Below, one piece after another: positions 6,444-15,420 of a stretch of 25,164 nucleotides of DNA. The position numbers and the translations under genes are program-made. Source of the stretch: Alteribacillus sp041949975 (GTDB lineage: Bacteria; Bacillota; Bacilli; Bacillales; Marinococcaceae); the NCBI RefSeq assembly GCF_041949975.1, contig NZ_JBHFQG010000043.1:1-25164 (forward strand). The letters run 5' to 3'. The stretch's first letter is position 1, and every line of letters begins with the position of its first letter. The notes beneath the pieces were generated by a model. That model did no database searches and was not told the origin of the DNA. It worked only from the letters and a program-made list of their open reading frames with translations.

Positions 6444-8801
6444 TTATTTTAATTGGACGACAGTGTTTCCTAAACCGCCTTCATTCATGCCGCCGTCTCT
6501 TGTTTGACTTACGCTCGGGTGTTTCTTCAGAAGATCTTTAACCCCTTTGCGCAAGGCTCCGGTACCTTTTCCGTGTATGATATGAACTTGTGGATAACCA
6601 GCAAGAACTGCGTCATCAAGGTACTTTTCGACCTTTCTCATCGCATCCTCATACCGCATTCCTCTTAAGTCAAGTTCTGATTTAACGTCTGTATTTCTAG
6701 ACACAGATGTTACGGGACGCGCCGGCTGCTTCACAGGCGCTTCTTTGATTTTTTCCATGTCTTCGGATTTCACGGTTACTTTCATAATACCAAGCTGCAC
6801 TTGATATTCTTTGTTATTGAATTTTTCAAGGATTTGCCCTTTTTGGCCGAAACTCAGAACACGAACTTCATCACCTGGTTGGAACGACTGGTCTTTTTTC
6901 GCTTGTTTTTTGATCTGTTTTTGCCGCTTTGCCAGTTCCGGCGCCGCATCTTCCATTCGTTTTTTGGCATCAATCAACTGGTGTTCTTTTACACGGTGTC
7001 CTTCTTTCTGAAGGTCGCGGAGATCACTTATAATCTCTTCAGCTTTTGCTCGTGCTTTTTTCACTTCTGCCTCTGCTTTTTCTTCCGCTTCTTTTAAGAG
7101 AGAGTTCTTTTGGTTGTTTAATTCCTGCATGTTTTTATCAAGTTCTTTGTGCAGAGCTTCTGCTTCTGCCCGGATTTGTTTTGCCTCTTCCATTTCATCT
7201 TCAGCAAGACGCTTTTTTTCTTCTAACGAAGTAATCATGTTTTCTACCTGACGGCTTTCTGCATCAATTTCTGCTTCCGCTGCAGAAATGATAGATTCAT
7301 CGAGTCCAAGCCGGCGGGAAATGGCAAAAGCATTACTTCTACCGGGAACACCTATTAACAAACGGTACGTGGGGCTGAGTGTATCAACGTTAAATTCTAC
7401 GCTGGCATTCATAACCCCTTCCCGGTTATAGGCGTAGCCTTTTAATTCGCTATAGTGCGTAGTGGCCACTAATTTTGCCCCGGTTTGGTAAACATAATCA
7501 AGAATAGAAACAGCCAGTGCAGCTCCTTCGGTTGGATCTGTCCCTGCTCCTATTTCATCAAAAAGCACCAGGCTTTGATGATTTACCTGTTTTAAAATAT
7601 CCACAATGTTAGTCATATGAGACGAGAACGTACTTAAATTCTGCTCGATCGATTGCTCATCACCAATATCAGCAAACACATCTGTGAAAACAGCTGCTTC
7701 AGAGTCTTCGTTCACTGGTAAAAATAAACCAGACTGAGCCATGAGGGTGAGAAGCCCTACTGTTTTTAAGGTTACTGTTTTCCCGCCAGTATTAGGACCT
7801 GTAATGACTAAGGAAGAAAAATCCGTGCCAAGTTCCACATCGATAGGAACCACTTCATCTTCAGACAAAAGCGGATGTCTCGCCTGTTTAAAATCAAGAC
7901 GTCCGGCATCATTCAAATGCGGCTGCACCGCTTTTAATTCTCTTGCATAATAAGCTTTACAAAAAAGAAAATCCAGTTCTGATAAATAGTCAAGGTTTTG
8001 CAGAAGGTCGTCGGTATGTTCCTGGACATGAGAAGAAAGCTCCTGCAGGATACGTTCGATTTCCTGTCTCTCTTTTACTTTTGCTTCCCGAAGCTTGTTA
8101 TTAATATTTACGACAGACTGAGGTTCGATAAAAAGCGTTGCTCCCGAAGCAGACTGGTCATGCACAATTCCACCAAATGAGGAACGGTATTCTTGTTTTA
8201 CGGGAATAACATAACGATCGTTTCGAATCGTTACAATAGAATCAGATAACTTCTTTTGCTGCTCAGAGGAACGGGTCAGCTGTTCAAGTTTCGATCGAAC
8301 GTCTGCTTCACTGCTTCGTATTTGCTGCCGGATACTTCGCAGCGCTGAGCTTGCGGAATCCATTACCTCACCATGGTCATCTATACACTGCTTAACCGCC
8401 CGTTCCAAATCGGTCAGAGGCTCAATATTTTCTACTAACTCTAGCAGCAGGGGTAATTCAATTTCCTCTTCTATCATCGATTCCACAAAAGATTTCAACC
8501 GGCGTCCGGCATATATGGTATCAGCAATCTCCATCAGTTCGCCTGCGTTTAACATTCCTCCGATTTGAGCACGTTTAACGTGAGCATGAATGTTCCGAAT
8601 ACCGCCAAGAGGAGCTTGTCCTTTTAACCGAAGCACCTTTGTTCCTTCATAGGTGCGCTGCTGTTCTTTTTTTGCTGTCAGAAGATCAGTATAAGGGTGC
8701 AGCTCTTCAATTTTTTTTCGACCTAAAGAAGAAGCCGCATGTTCTTTTAACTGATCTTTCATCTTGTCATATTCTAATACACGCTTCACTCGTGCATTCA
8801 T
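6444..8801 (-). CDS. mutS2: MutS2 endonuclease / ribosome-rescue ATPase
   Basis: 785 residues from the ATG at 8801, exactly the B. subtilis MutSB length. The frame is open for 10 more codons, but GAAAGG lies 9 bases before this ATG and the resulting MNARVKRVLEYDK matches MutS2 starts. It lacks the N-terminal mismatch-recognition domain of MutS1. The Walker A motif is GPNTGGKT (about 335-342), the Walker B segment LVLFDEIGAGTDP (about 411-423). A long charged coiled coil follows (about 500-630), and a C-terminal Smr nuclease domain with ELDLRG and HIIHGKGTGALRKGV. The family has been linked to recombination control and, in B. subtilis, to splitting collided ribosomes. It is followed closely by yshE. 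Confidence 0.95.
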   Translation of the reverse strand: MNARVKRVLEYDKMKDQLKEHAASSLGRKKIEELHPYTDLLTAKKEQQRTYEGTKVLRLKGQAPLGGIRNIHAHVKRAQIGGMLNAGELMEIADTIYAGRRLKSFVESMIEEEIELPLLLELVENIEPLTDLERAVKQCIDDHGEVMDSASSALRSIRQQIRSSEADVRSKLEQLTRSSEQQKKLSDSIVTIRNDRYVIPVKQEYRSSFGGIVHDQSASGATLFIEPQSVVNINNKLREAKVKERQEIERILQELSSHVQEHTDDLLQNLDYLSELDFLFCKAYYARELKAVQPHLNDAGRLDFKQARHPLLSEDEVVPIDVELGTDFSSLVITGPNTGGKTVTLKTVGLLTLMAQSGLFLPVNEDSEAAVFTDVFADIGDEQSIEQNLSTFSSHMTNIVDILKQVNHQSLVLFDEIGAGTDPTEGAALAVSILDYVYQTGAKLVATTHYSELKGYAYNREGVMNASVEFNVDTLSPTYRLLIGVPGRSNAFAISRRLGLDESIISAAEAEIDAESRQVENMITSLEEKKRLAEDEMEEAKQIRAEAEALHKELDKNMQELNNQKNSLLKEAEEKAEAEVKKARAKAEEIISDLRDLQKEGHRVKEHQLIDAKKRMEDAAPELAKRQKQIKKQAKKDQSFQPGDEVRVLSFGQKGQILEKFNNKEYQVQLGIMKVTVKSEDMEKIKEAPVKQPARPVTSVSRNTDVKSELDLRGMRYEDAMRKVEKYLDDAVLAGYPQVHIIHGKGTGALRKGVKDLLKKHPSVSQTRDGGMNEGGLGNTVVQLK

Positions 8802-8902
8802 GTCTTTCATCCTTTCATGAGAAAAGCACAAGGCGGCCTGTCAGCCGCTGAGGTGTTCGACTACAGCTAATGTCGAACTTGGCCCACATCACATGAGCCT
8901 CC

Positions 8903-10642
8903 TTAGTTTTTCTCTAATTTCTCTGCACGCTTTCTTTTATTTTGTAAAAAAGAAGCTAGAGATTTATAATCCCTCGTATTAATAATTTGATCTTTTTTCA
9001 AAAGAGCTTTTCTAGCAATTCCTGTTCCAATTTCCATATGATCTAGCATTTCAGGATGGTGGGCATCTGTATTAATCGACACCATGGTTTCGTATTCTTC
9101 CGCTTTTCTTAACCAGTCTGAGGCAAGGTCCAGGCGGTTCGGAATAGCATTTAATTCTACGGCCGTTCCTGTCTCTGCAGCTCGTTTTAACAGTTTTTCT
9201 ACGTTCACTTTATAACCTTTTCTCCGCCCAATCAATCTTCCGGTTGGATGGGCAATAATATTTACATAGGGGCTTGTCAATGCAGCTTCAAAGCGTTTCA
9301 TAATTTCCTCTTCCGTTTGAGAAAAAGAAGAATGAATAGAGGCAATAACTACATCGAGTTCTTGAAGCACTCTATCTTCCAGATCGAGCACTGCGTTTGG
9401 CCTGATATCCATTTCAATACCAGCAAACAGCTCAATGTCATCAAATTCTTCATTCACCCGCCGTATTTCCTCCATTTGCCGGAGAACCCTCTCTTCATTA
9501 AGACCGTGTGCAATTTGTAAAAATTTCGAGTGATCTGTAATGGCCATCCACTCATACCCTCGTTTACGGCCTTCCTCTGCCATTTCTTCCACAGATACAG
9601 CGCCATCACTCCAGGTTGTATGCATATGCAGGTCACCGCGTATATCCGTGCGTAAAACCGTTTCGTATGGCTTCTGAAAAATTTCCGTTTCATTTCTGCC
9701 AAGTCTTGCTTCGGGCGGAATGTAATGCAAACCAAAATGGGAATAAAAAGCTTCTTCTGTATCAAAAGTAATGAGTTCTCCTGTTTCCTGGTTTTCCACT
9801 CCATATTCACTAACTTTTTCTCCCTGAGCCTTCGCAAGCTGGCGCATAATAACATTGTGTTCCTTTGAGCCGGTAAAATGATGCAGCGTAGTGGCAAACG
9901 ATTTTTCTTCCACTAATCTAAAATCTGTTTGAATGGGATACTCAAAGTGAAGCTCCAGCGAAACTTTTGATTGCCCATCCGCTATTACTTCCGAAACAAG
10001 CTCCATTTCTGTCAATTGCTTACGTACTGCCTCAGCATCTTCTACAGACATAATATAGTCAAGATCCTTTATGGTTTCTTCCATACGCCGTAAACTTCCA
10101 GCTCTGGCATATCGTTTTACTTTGGTTATTGTATTAAGCTCTGTCTCCAGTTTTTTTGCAGCATCGAGCATAAAACTAATCGGCAGACGTTCCGGCCGGC
10201 TTCCGGCCTCTTCTAAGGCGTCTATTATTTTTTCTTCCGTTTTTACACCAAAACCAGCAAGTTTTTGTACTTTTTTTTCTTCACATGCTATCTTTAGCGA
10301 ATCAGCATCGGTAACACCTAATTCCTGATACAATTTTGCAAGTTTTTTACCGCCTAGTCCAGGCAGCTTTAAAAGCGGTACCAGCCCATCTGGTATATCC
10401 TTTTTTAATGTTTCCAACAATTCAGCTTTTCCTGTTTCACGCAGTTCTTTTATTATAGCTGCTGTGCCTTTCCCGATTCCTGTTAACTCTGCCGGATCAC
10501 CAATTTCTGAAAGAGACCGTTCGTCCTGTTCTAACGCTTGGGCTGCTTTGCGGTAAGCCGACACTTTAAAGGAATTTTCTCCTTTAATCTCCATATACAC
10601 TGCAATCCGTTCTAATTCTTTAATAAGCTCCTTTTTATTCAT
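8903..10642 (-). CDS. polX: Family X DNA polymerase with PHP exonuclease domain
   Basis: 579 residues (B. subtilis PolX 570). The N-terminal part (1-130) carries helix-hairpin-helix DNA-binding motifs such as LTGIGKGTA and LPGLGGKKLAKLY. The nucleotidyltransferase core follows with Gly182-Ser183 and the metal-binding acids Asp193 and Asp195 in DLDYI, plus Asp240 in QTDFRLV. The C-terminal PHP domain begins with GDLHMHTTWSDG (336-347) and continues with ITDHSKF, HSSF, IAHPTG and NTDAHH, so its metal ligands look complete. The enzyme should fill small gaps in base excision repair and has a 3'-5' exonuclease activity in the PHP part. GGGAG is 7 bases before the ATG. It lies upstream of mutS2 as in B. 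subtilis. Confidence 0.95.
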   Translation of the reverse strand: MNKKELIKELERIAVYMEIKGENSFKVSAYRKAAQALEQDERSLSEIGDPAELTGIGKGTAAIIKELRETGKAELLETLKKDIPDGLVPLLKLPGLGGKKLAKLYQELGVTDADSLKIACEEKKVQKLAGFGVKTEEKIIDALEEAGSRPERLPISFMLDAAKKLETELNTITKVKRYARAGSLRRMEETIKDLDYIMSVEDAEAVRKQLTEMELVSEVIADGQSKVSLELHFEYPIQTDFRLVEEKSFATTLHHFTGSKEHNVIMRQLAKAQGEKVSEYGVENQETGELITFDTEEAFYSHFGLHYIPPEARLGRNETEIFQKPYETVLRTDIRGDLHMHTTWSDGAVSVEEMAEEGRKRGYEWMAITDHSKFLQIAHGLNEERVLRQMEEIRRVNEEFDDIELFAGIEMDIRPNAVLDLEDRVLQELDVVIASIHSSFSQTEEEIMKRFEAALTSPYVNIIAHPTGRLIGRRKGYKVNVEKLLKRAAETGTAVELNAIPNRLDLASDWLRKAEEYETMVSINTDAHHPEMLDHMEIGTGIARKALLKKDQIINTRDYKSLASFLQNKRKRAEKLEKN

Positions 10643-10694
10643 TACTGTACTCCCTTCCGTGCAAACCTTCTTCTCAAGGATAGGATACCGTACG

Positions 10695-10723
10695 AAAAAA
10701 CTTCTCTATCAGAGAAGTTTTTA
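10695..10723. terminator. Hairpin with T-runs on both strands after yshB
   Basis: AAAAACTTCTC (10696-10706) pairs with GAGAAGTTTTT (10712-10722) around TATCA, giving 11 pairs including the A-T ends. On the minus strand the hairpin ends in six T residues just after the yshB stop. It may end the zapA-yshB transcript, or attenuate readthrough into polX, which starts about 50 bp further on. Confidence 0.65.
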
Positions 10724-10726
10724 AAC

Positions 10727-11269
10727 TTATATCCCTTGTACCCATAATTCTTTTAACCATTCTGATAAAAACGGGGTATGATTAATTATCAAATTTGCTA
10801 TCCAGGAATTACTTATTGCATTTTGCAAAGACTCGATTGGCATTAAAGCAGCGGTAATTAATAAAATAAACAAAATTAAATAAGTCTCTACAAACCCCAG
10901 CAGTCCTCCTAGCCATCTGTTTATTGTCCTTAAAATTGGCAAATGTGATACAAAATCAAGCATAGAACCGAAAATTTGCAGTAAAATTTTTGCTGCGATA
11001 AATAATAAGAAGAAGGATATCCCGGCATAATACACGGTTTCCATGTCAAATGACTTTATCATCATGTGTATAATACCGTCCCCGTCATTTGAAATTCTTG
11101 GATAAGGCAGCCACAACCTTAAATACTCAGCAAGGTCACGGTAAAAATAAAATGCAATAAATAATGCTGCAAAAAAACTGACTAGATGAATCAACTGTAA
11201 AACAAAGCCTCTCCGCAGCCCAACGAAAAAGCTTCCAATTAAAATCAATATTATCAATAGACTAAGCAT
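10727..11269 (-). CDS. yshB: CvpA-family inner membrane protein YshB
   Basis: 180 residues (B. subtilis YshB about 177) with four hydrophobic segments: residues about 1-20 (MLSLLIILILIGSFFVGLRR), about 26-46, about 80-105 and about 127-148. The arrangement and the early GLRRGF after the first helix fit the CvpA (colicin V production) family. The biochemical role is not settled. Its ATG follows the zapA stop codon directly (TAAATG), so the two are translationally coupled. A hairpin terminator lies right after the stop. Confidence 0.85.
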   Translation of the reverse strand: MLSLLIILILIGSFFVGLRRGFVLQLIHLVSFFAALFIAFYFYRDLAEYLRLWLPYPRISNDGDGIIHMMIKSFDMETVYYAGISFFLLFIAAKILLQIFGSMLDFVSHLPILRTINRWLGGLLGFVETYLILFILLITAALMPIESLQNAISNSWIANLIINHTPFLSEWLKELWVQGI

Positions 11270-11545
11270 TTATTCCTGTTCCTCATCTCTTTCTTTTCTT
11301 TCACTTTTCTCTAATTTATCTAGCTTTTTTTGTAGTTTCATATACTCGTCTACTGCATTTAAAGCTGTTAAAACCGCAAGTCTCGTGGTATCTAAGTAAG
11401 GATTATATTGTTTGAATTCTTTCATTTTCTGGTCAAGGTGCTCTGCAACGTTTACCACGTGTTTTGGAGATTCATCTCCTTTAATGGTGTATTGCTGACC
11501 ATATATGGTAACGGTTGTTCGTTGTTTTTCATTTTCTGCATCCAC
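11270..11545 (-). CDS. zapA: Cell division protein ZapA (FtsZ-bundling)
   Basis: 91 residues (B. subtilis ZapA 85). The N-terminal part TTVTIYGQQYTIKGDES is the ZapA beta hairpin, followed by HVVNVAEHLDQKMKEF and a helical NTTRLAVLTALNA-like segment (here DTTRLAVLTALNAVDEY). The tail is a charged coiled coil (KLQKKLDKLEKSERKERDEEQE). It promotes assembly of the FtsZ ring. The start is GTG at 11545, 8 bases after GGGGG. It is coupled to yshB without a gap. The rnhC gene that normally adjoins it is missing. Confidence 0.92.
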   Translation of the reverse strand: MDAENEKQRTTVTIYGQQYTIKGDESPKHVVNVAEHLDQKMKEFKQYNPYLDTTRLAVLTALNAVDEYMKLQKKLDKLEKSERKERDEEQE

Positions 11546-11584
11546 CAGATAAGCCCCCTGTCCTTTGCAAAATACCTATCCATT

Positions 11585-11613
11585 ATAATAACAGAATCAT
11601 TTTAGAATGGAAA
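11585..11613 (-). promoter_or_regulatory. Candidate sigma-A promoter for zapA-yshB
   Basis: Minus strand: -35 TTTCCA (11608-11613, 4 of 6), 17-bp spacer, extended -10 TGT-TATTAT (11585-11590, 5 of 6). It starts 40 bp upstream of the zapA GTG and lies after the pheT terminator, where a new promoter is needed. Confidence 0.5.
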
Positions 11614-11688
11614 TCTTTTTAAGGTTCATCTTCAAAGCACAAAACGTTATTCCCTAAAACGATAATATCTTTACTTATTTTGGTAAGT

Positions 11689-11735
11689 TATAAAAAAAGC
11701 CACCCTCCAAAAGAACGTTAGAGGGATGGCTCCAT
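11689..11735 (-). terminator. Rho-independent terminator of pheST
   Basis: Minus strand: AGCCATCCCTC, then an 18-base loop region (with inner pairing), then GAGGGTGGCT and seven T residues. The arms differ by one bulged base. It lies about 190 bp after the pheT stop, beyond the structured segment at 11741-11800. Confidence 0.78.
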
Positions 11736-11740
11736 GTTTC

Positions 11741-11800
11741 GTAAGCTGATTTTCACAGGATGTTCTGCTTTTGTACACAAGTTTGCGTTCCCAAGCTTAC
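11741..11800. repeat. Hairpin-forming segment related to the structured repeats
   Basis: GTAAGCT (11741-11747) pairs perfectly with AGCTTAC (11794-11800). Between them lie ACAGGATGT (11755-11763) and GTTTGCGTTC, both of which have counterparts in the long repeat at 3676-3849. It occupies the gap where B. subtilis carries rnhC. I found no reading frame worth calling in 11546-11925. The remainder, 11801-11925, holds a possible weak GTCCG/CGGAC pairing and nothing else I can name. Confidence 0.45.
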
Positions 11801-11925
11801 AGAAAGTCCGTCCGGAGCACTCTGGCAGAACAAAATGGCGCGGACATTCGTTCCGTTAAATCTCCTAACAAGAGCTTATTGAAAGGTTTGCTGGATTGAT
11901 AGCTCCTTTGAAAGATACCTTACAT

Positions 11926-14346
11926 TTATTGACGCAGTACGGCTTGAACTTTTTCTGTCAGCTGCGATAAAACATGCTCGTGTGTTTTTGTTACTTCTTC
12001 ATCCGTGAGTGTTCTTTCTGGATCTAAATAAACAAGCGAGAAAGCTAAAGATTTTTTGCCCTTTTCTAAGTTTTCTCCTTCATATACGTCAAACAGAGTA
12101 ATCTGTTTTAACAGATCGCCGCCTGCTTCTTCGATTACCTTTTGAACGTCTCCGGCAGGCAGGTTTTGGTCTACAACAAGCGCAATGTCTCTTGAAATAG
12201 AAGGATACCGCGGAAGCACGGAATAAGATAAGTCTTCTGTTTCCGTTCCAAGCAGCGCATCTAAATCTAATTGAAAAACATATGTTTCTTTAATATCCCA
12301 TTCTTTTTGTACAGAAGGATGCACCTGCCCTGTAAACCCGACAGACTTGCCATTTAATACGATATCAGCGCTTCTGCCGGGGTGAAGCTCTTTTCTCGAG
12401 GACGGTACAAATTGTATTTTGTCCAACACTCCCAGCTCTTCAAAAAGACCTTCGAGTATTCCTTTTACGATAAAGAAGTCTGCTTTCTTTTTCTCGCCCT
12501 GCCACAGGTGAATTTCCCACATACCTGTTATGGCTGCAGCAAGCACCTTTTTTTCCTCCGGCTGCTTCGTGAGTGAAGCTGATTCTCCAATAAACACAGA
12601 GCCAAGCTCAAACAAAGAGGCATCATTTATTTGACGGTTGCGGTTATATTGGACGGTATCAAGCAGATGAGGAATCAAGCTTGTACGCATTGTGCTTCTC
12701 TCTTCACTCATAGGCATGGAAACCGTTACTGTTCCTGGTATTTCTTCTAGTAAAAAACGGCTTGCTTTCGTTGGGCTTGTTAAAGAATAAGTGATTGCTT
12801 CATGCAAACCACTTGCTTCAAGATAACGGCGTATTTTTCTGCGTTTGTTTTGCTCCTGTGTTAGAGAACCAGGAGTTGTTACGCCTGCCGGCAGTGTAGT
12901 TGGAATGTAATCATAACCATAAAGCCGTGCAACTTCTTCTGCAAGGTCTTCTTCAATTTTCAGGTCAGGACGGCGTGTCGGCACTTCTACGGAGATCTGA
13001 TTTCCATTTGTTTCCACTACAAAACGAAGGCGGCGGAAAATAGAAAGTATATCTTCTTTACTAAGGTCCATACCTAACAATTTATTTAACTGCTCTGTAT
13101 CGGTTTCAATAACTCTTTTTTCATCCGATCTAAAGTCTTCCTCCACAGTGCCCTGAAGCACAGTTCCTGCTGCATACTGTTCAAGCAGATGAGCAGCACG
13201 GGCAGCAGCCTCTTCGACTCTTCCGGCATCGATTCCTTTTTCAAAACGAGTACTTGATTCACTGCGAAGTCCCATATCTCTTGATGCTTTCCTAACACGG
13301 GAAGGATTGAAATAAGCTGCTTCAAGCAGAATAGTCGTTGTGTCATCCTGGACTTCAGAAAAAGCTCCCCCCATCACACCAGCTAATGCTGTCGGTTCTT
13401 TTCCGTTCGTTATAACCATGTGCTCTCCAGAAAGCGTGCGTATTTCGTCATCCAGCGTGGTGATGGTTTCCTCTTCGCCGGCACGTCTTACTACAATCTC
13501 GTTTGATCCGAAACGATCAAGATCAAAAGCATGCAGCGGCTGACCGTATTCGAGCAGTACATAATTCGTAATGTCAACCACATTGTTAATTGGCCGGATT
13601 CCTGCCGCTGTCAGCCGGTTCTGCATCCAGAGCGGAGAAGGCCCAATCGAAACATTTTGAATTACTTTGGCTCCATAATATGGATTATCCTCTGGGATTT
13701 CTACCTGAACAGATACCTCTTCTGCTGCAGATTTTTCTCCTGCTGAAAAAGAACAGTCCGGCTTTATCACCTCTCGATCTAAAAGAGCTGCCATTTCGTA
13801 AGCAATCCCTATCATGCTGAGACAATCGGCACGGTTCGGAGTCAAATCAAGCTCTAAAACGGTATCCCGAAGGCCTAGCTCTTCTACAGCATCTGATCCG
13901 ACTTCCACATTTTCAGGGAACACATAAATGCCATCCAGAAATTCCTTTGCCACCAGCTTTTGTTCAATGCCAAGCTCTTGCAAAGAGCAGATCATCCCTT
14001 CAGACGGCTCACCTCTTAATTTTGTCTTTTTGATTTTCATTCCTCCAGGAAGCACAGCTCCCGGCTTAGCTACTGCAACTTTTTGGCCTGCTGCTACATT
14101 GGGCGCTCCGCAAATAATCTGTGATGTTTCTTCCCCGGTATTCACTTGACAAACACGGAGTTTATCTGCGTTTGGGTGTTGATCACAAGCTTCCACATAA
14201 CCCACTAAAACTTGTTTTATTCCTTCACTTCTCGGATGAAGTACATCGACTTCCACCCCGCCGCGCGTTAATTTTTCTGCTGTTTCTTCTACTGTTAAGT
14301 CCTCTATATCTACGTACTCTTTTAACCATTGATATGATACAAGCAT
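11926..14346 (-). CDS. pheT: Phenylalanyl-tRNA synthetase beta subunit
   Basis: 806 residues (B. subtilis PheT 804). Domains in order: N-terminal MLVSYQWLKEYVDI; an EMAP/OB-type tRNA-binding domain (about 40-155, with VGYVEACDQHPNADKLRVC and ICGAPNV); the B3/4 editing region (about 210-385); the B5 domain (RRPDLKIEEDLAEEVARLYGY, about 455-475); the catalytic-like core; and a C-terminal FDX-ACB anticodon-binding domain beginning around YPSISRDIALVVD. With PheS it forms the alpha2-beta2 enzyme that charges tRNA-Phe; the beta subunit edits mischarged Tyr. It begins 14 bp after pheS with AAGGAGG upstream, so it is co-transcribed and governed by the pheS T-box. Confidence 0.97.
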   Translation of the reverse strand: MLVSYQWLKEYVDIEDLTVEETAEKLTRGGVEVDVLHPRSEGIKQVLVGYVEACDQHPNADKLRVCQVNTGEETSQIICGAPNVAAGQKVAVAKPGAVLPGGMKIKKTKLRGEPSEGMICSLQELGIEQKLVAKEFLDGIYVFPENVEVGSDAVEELGLRDTVLELDLTPNRADCLSMIGIAYEMAALLDREVIKPDCSFSAGEKSAAEEVSVQVEIPEDNPYYGAKVIQNVSIGPSPLWMQNRLTAAGIRPINNVVDITNYVLLEYGQPLHAFDLDRFGSNEIVVRRAGEEETITTLDDEIRTLSGEHMVITNGKEPTALAGVMGGAFSEVQDDTTTILLEAAYFNPSRVRKASRDMGLRSESSTRFEKGIDAGRVEEAAARAAHLLEQYAAGTVLQGTVEEDFRSDEKRVIETDTEQLNKLLGMDLSKEDILSIFRRLRFVVETNGNQISVEVPTRRPDLKIEEDLAEEVARLYGYDYIPTTLPAGVTTPGSLTQEQNKRRKIRRYLEASGLHEAITYSLTSPTKASRFLLEEIPGTVTVSMPMSEERSTMRTSLIPHLLDTVQYNRNRQINDASLFELGSVFIGESASLTKQPEEKKVLAAAITGMWEIHLWQGEKKKADFFIVKGILEGLFEELGVLDKIQFVPSSRKELHPGRSADIVLNGKSVGFTGQVHPSVQKEWDIKETYVFQLDLDALLGTETEDLSYSVLPRYPSISRDIALVVDQNLPAGDVQKVIEEAGGDLLKQITLFDVYEGENLEKGKKSLAFSLVYLDPERTLTDEEVTKTHEHVLSQLTEKVQAVLRQ

Positions 14347-14360
14347 GACCGAATGCCTCC

Positions 14361-15395
14361 TTAAGCCCGTTTAAATTGTTCTAAGAATCGGATGTCATTA
14401 GTGTAGAAGTGGCGGATATCATCAATTCCGTATTTTAAGAGAGCAAAACGCTCTACTCCCATTCCAAACGCAAAGCCGCTGTATTCATTAGAGTCAAAAC
14501 CGCTGAATTCCAGAACGTTAGGGTGAACCATTCCGGCTCCAAGCACCTCAATCCACCCAGAATTTTTACACACCCGGCAGCCCTTTCCTCCGCAGATTCC
14601 ACAGGATACATCAACTTCTACAGAAGGCTCCGTAAAAGGGAAAAAGCTTGGACGAAGGCGGATGCTTCTCTCCGGTCCAAAATATTTCTTTACAAAAGCT
14701 TCTAGTATTCCTTTTAAGTCGCTCATACGAACATTTTTATCAACATACAGTCCTTCGATCTGCATAAATTGATGGGAATGCGTAGCATCATCATCGTCGC
14801 GCCGATATACCTTTCCAGGACAGACAATTTTTACAGGACCCTGCCCTTTATGCTTTTCCATTGTTCTTGCCTGGACTGGAGAAGTTTGCGTGCGAAGCAG
14901 CATATCATTTGTGACATAAAAAGAATCTTGCATGTCACGGGCCGGATGATCCGGCGGGAGATTCAATGCTTCAAAATTGTAATAATCTGTTTCTACTTCC
15001 GGTCCTTCTGTAACTTGAAAGCCTAATCCAATAAAAATGTCTTCAATTTCTTCTACTACTGCTGTTAACGGATGACGTGCGCCCCGCTTTATTTCCTTTC
15101 CAGGGAGCGTTACGTCAATGCTCTCTTCCTTTAGTTTTTCTTTTAGTGCAATTTCTTCGAGTTCAGCGGTTTTTGCTTCTATATTTTTTTGAATTTCTTC
15201 TCTGATTTCATTTGCTTTTTGACCAACTTTCGGGCGCTCTTCTGCGGAAAGTTTACCCATCCCGCGCAGAACCTCAGTAATCGGGCCTTTTTTTCCTAAA
15301 TATTTCACACGGACATTGTCTAAAGCTTTAACGGTGTCAGCTTCTTTAATTTCCTGCAAAGCTTCTTTTCCTAGTTCTTGAAGCCGTTCAATCAT
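14361..15395 (-). CDS. pheS: Phenylalanyl-tRNA synthetase alpha subunit
   Basis: 344 residues, identical in length to the B. subtilis protein as I remember it. The N-terminal ~85 residues form the tRNA-binding coiled coil. The class II catalytic core follows with HPARDMQDSFY (motif 2 region), RTQTSPVQ, KVYRRDDDDATHSHQFMQIEG, EPSVEVDVSCGICGGKGCRVC and the motif 3 segment GFAFGMGVERFALLKYGI. It makes Phe-adenylate and transfers Phe to tRNA. GGAGG is 7 bases before the ATG. Expression is set by the T-box leader at 15559-15860, which reads uncharged tRNA-Phe through a UUC specifier. An additional structured element sits between that leader and the gene. Confidence 0.97.
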   Translation of the reverse strand: MIERLQELGKEALQEIKEADTVKALDNVRVKYLGKKGPITEVLRGMGKLSAEERPKVGQKANEIREEIQKNIEAKTAELEEIALKEKLKEESIDVTLPGKEIKRGARHPLTAVVEEIEDIFIGLGFQVTEGPEVETDYYNFEALNLPPDHPARDMQDSFYVTNDMLLRTQTSPVQARTMEKHKGQGPVKIVCPGKVYRRDDDDATHSHQFMQIEGLYVDKNVRMSDLKGILEAFVKKYFGPERSIRLRPSFFPFTEPSVEVDVSCGICGGKGCRVCKNSGWIEVLGAGMVHPNVLEFSGFDSNEYSGFAFGMGVERFALLKYGIDDIRHFYTNDIRFLEQFKRA

Positions 15396-15420
15396 ATAAA
15401 ATCCTCCTGCTTTCTTTTTT

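Noticed and set aside
9454..9897. 147-codon minus-strand frame inside polX
   Set aside because: Out-of-frame shadow of the polX reading frame.
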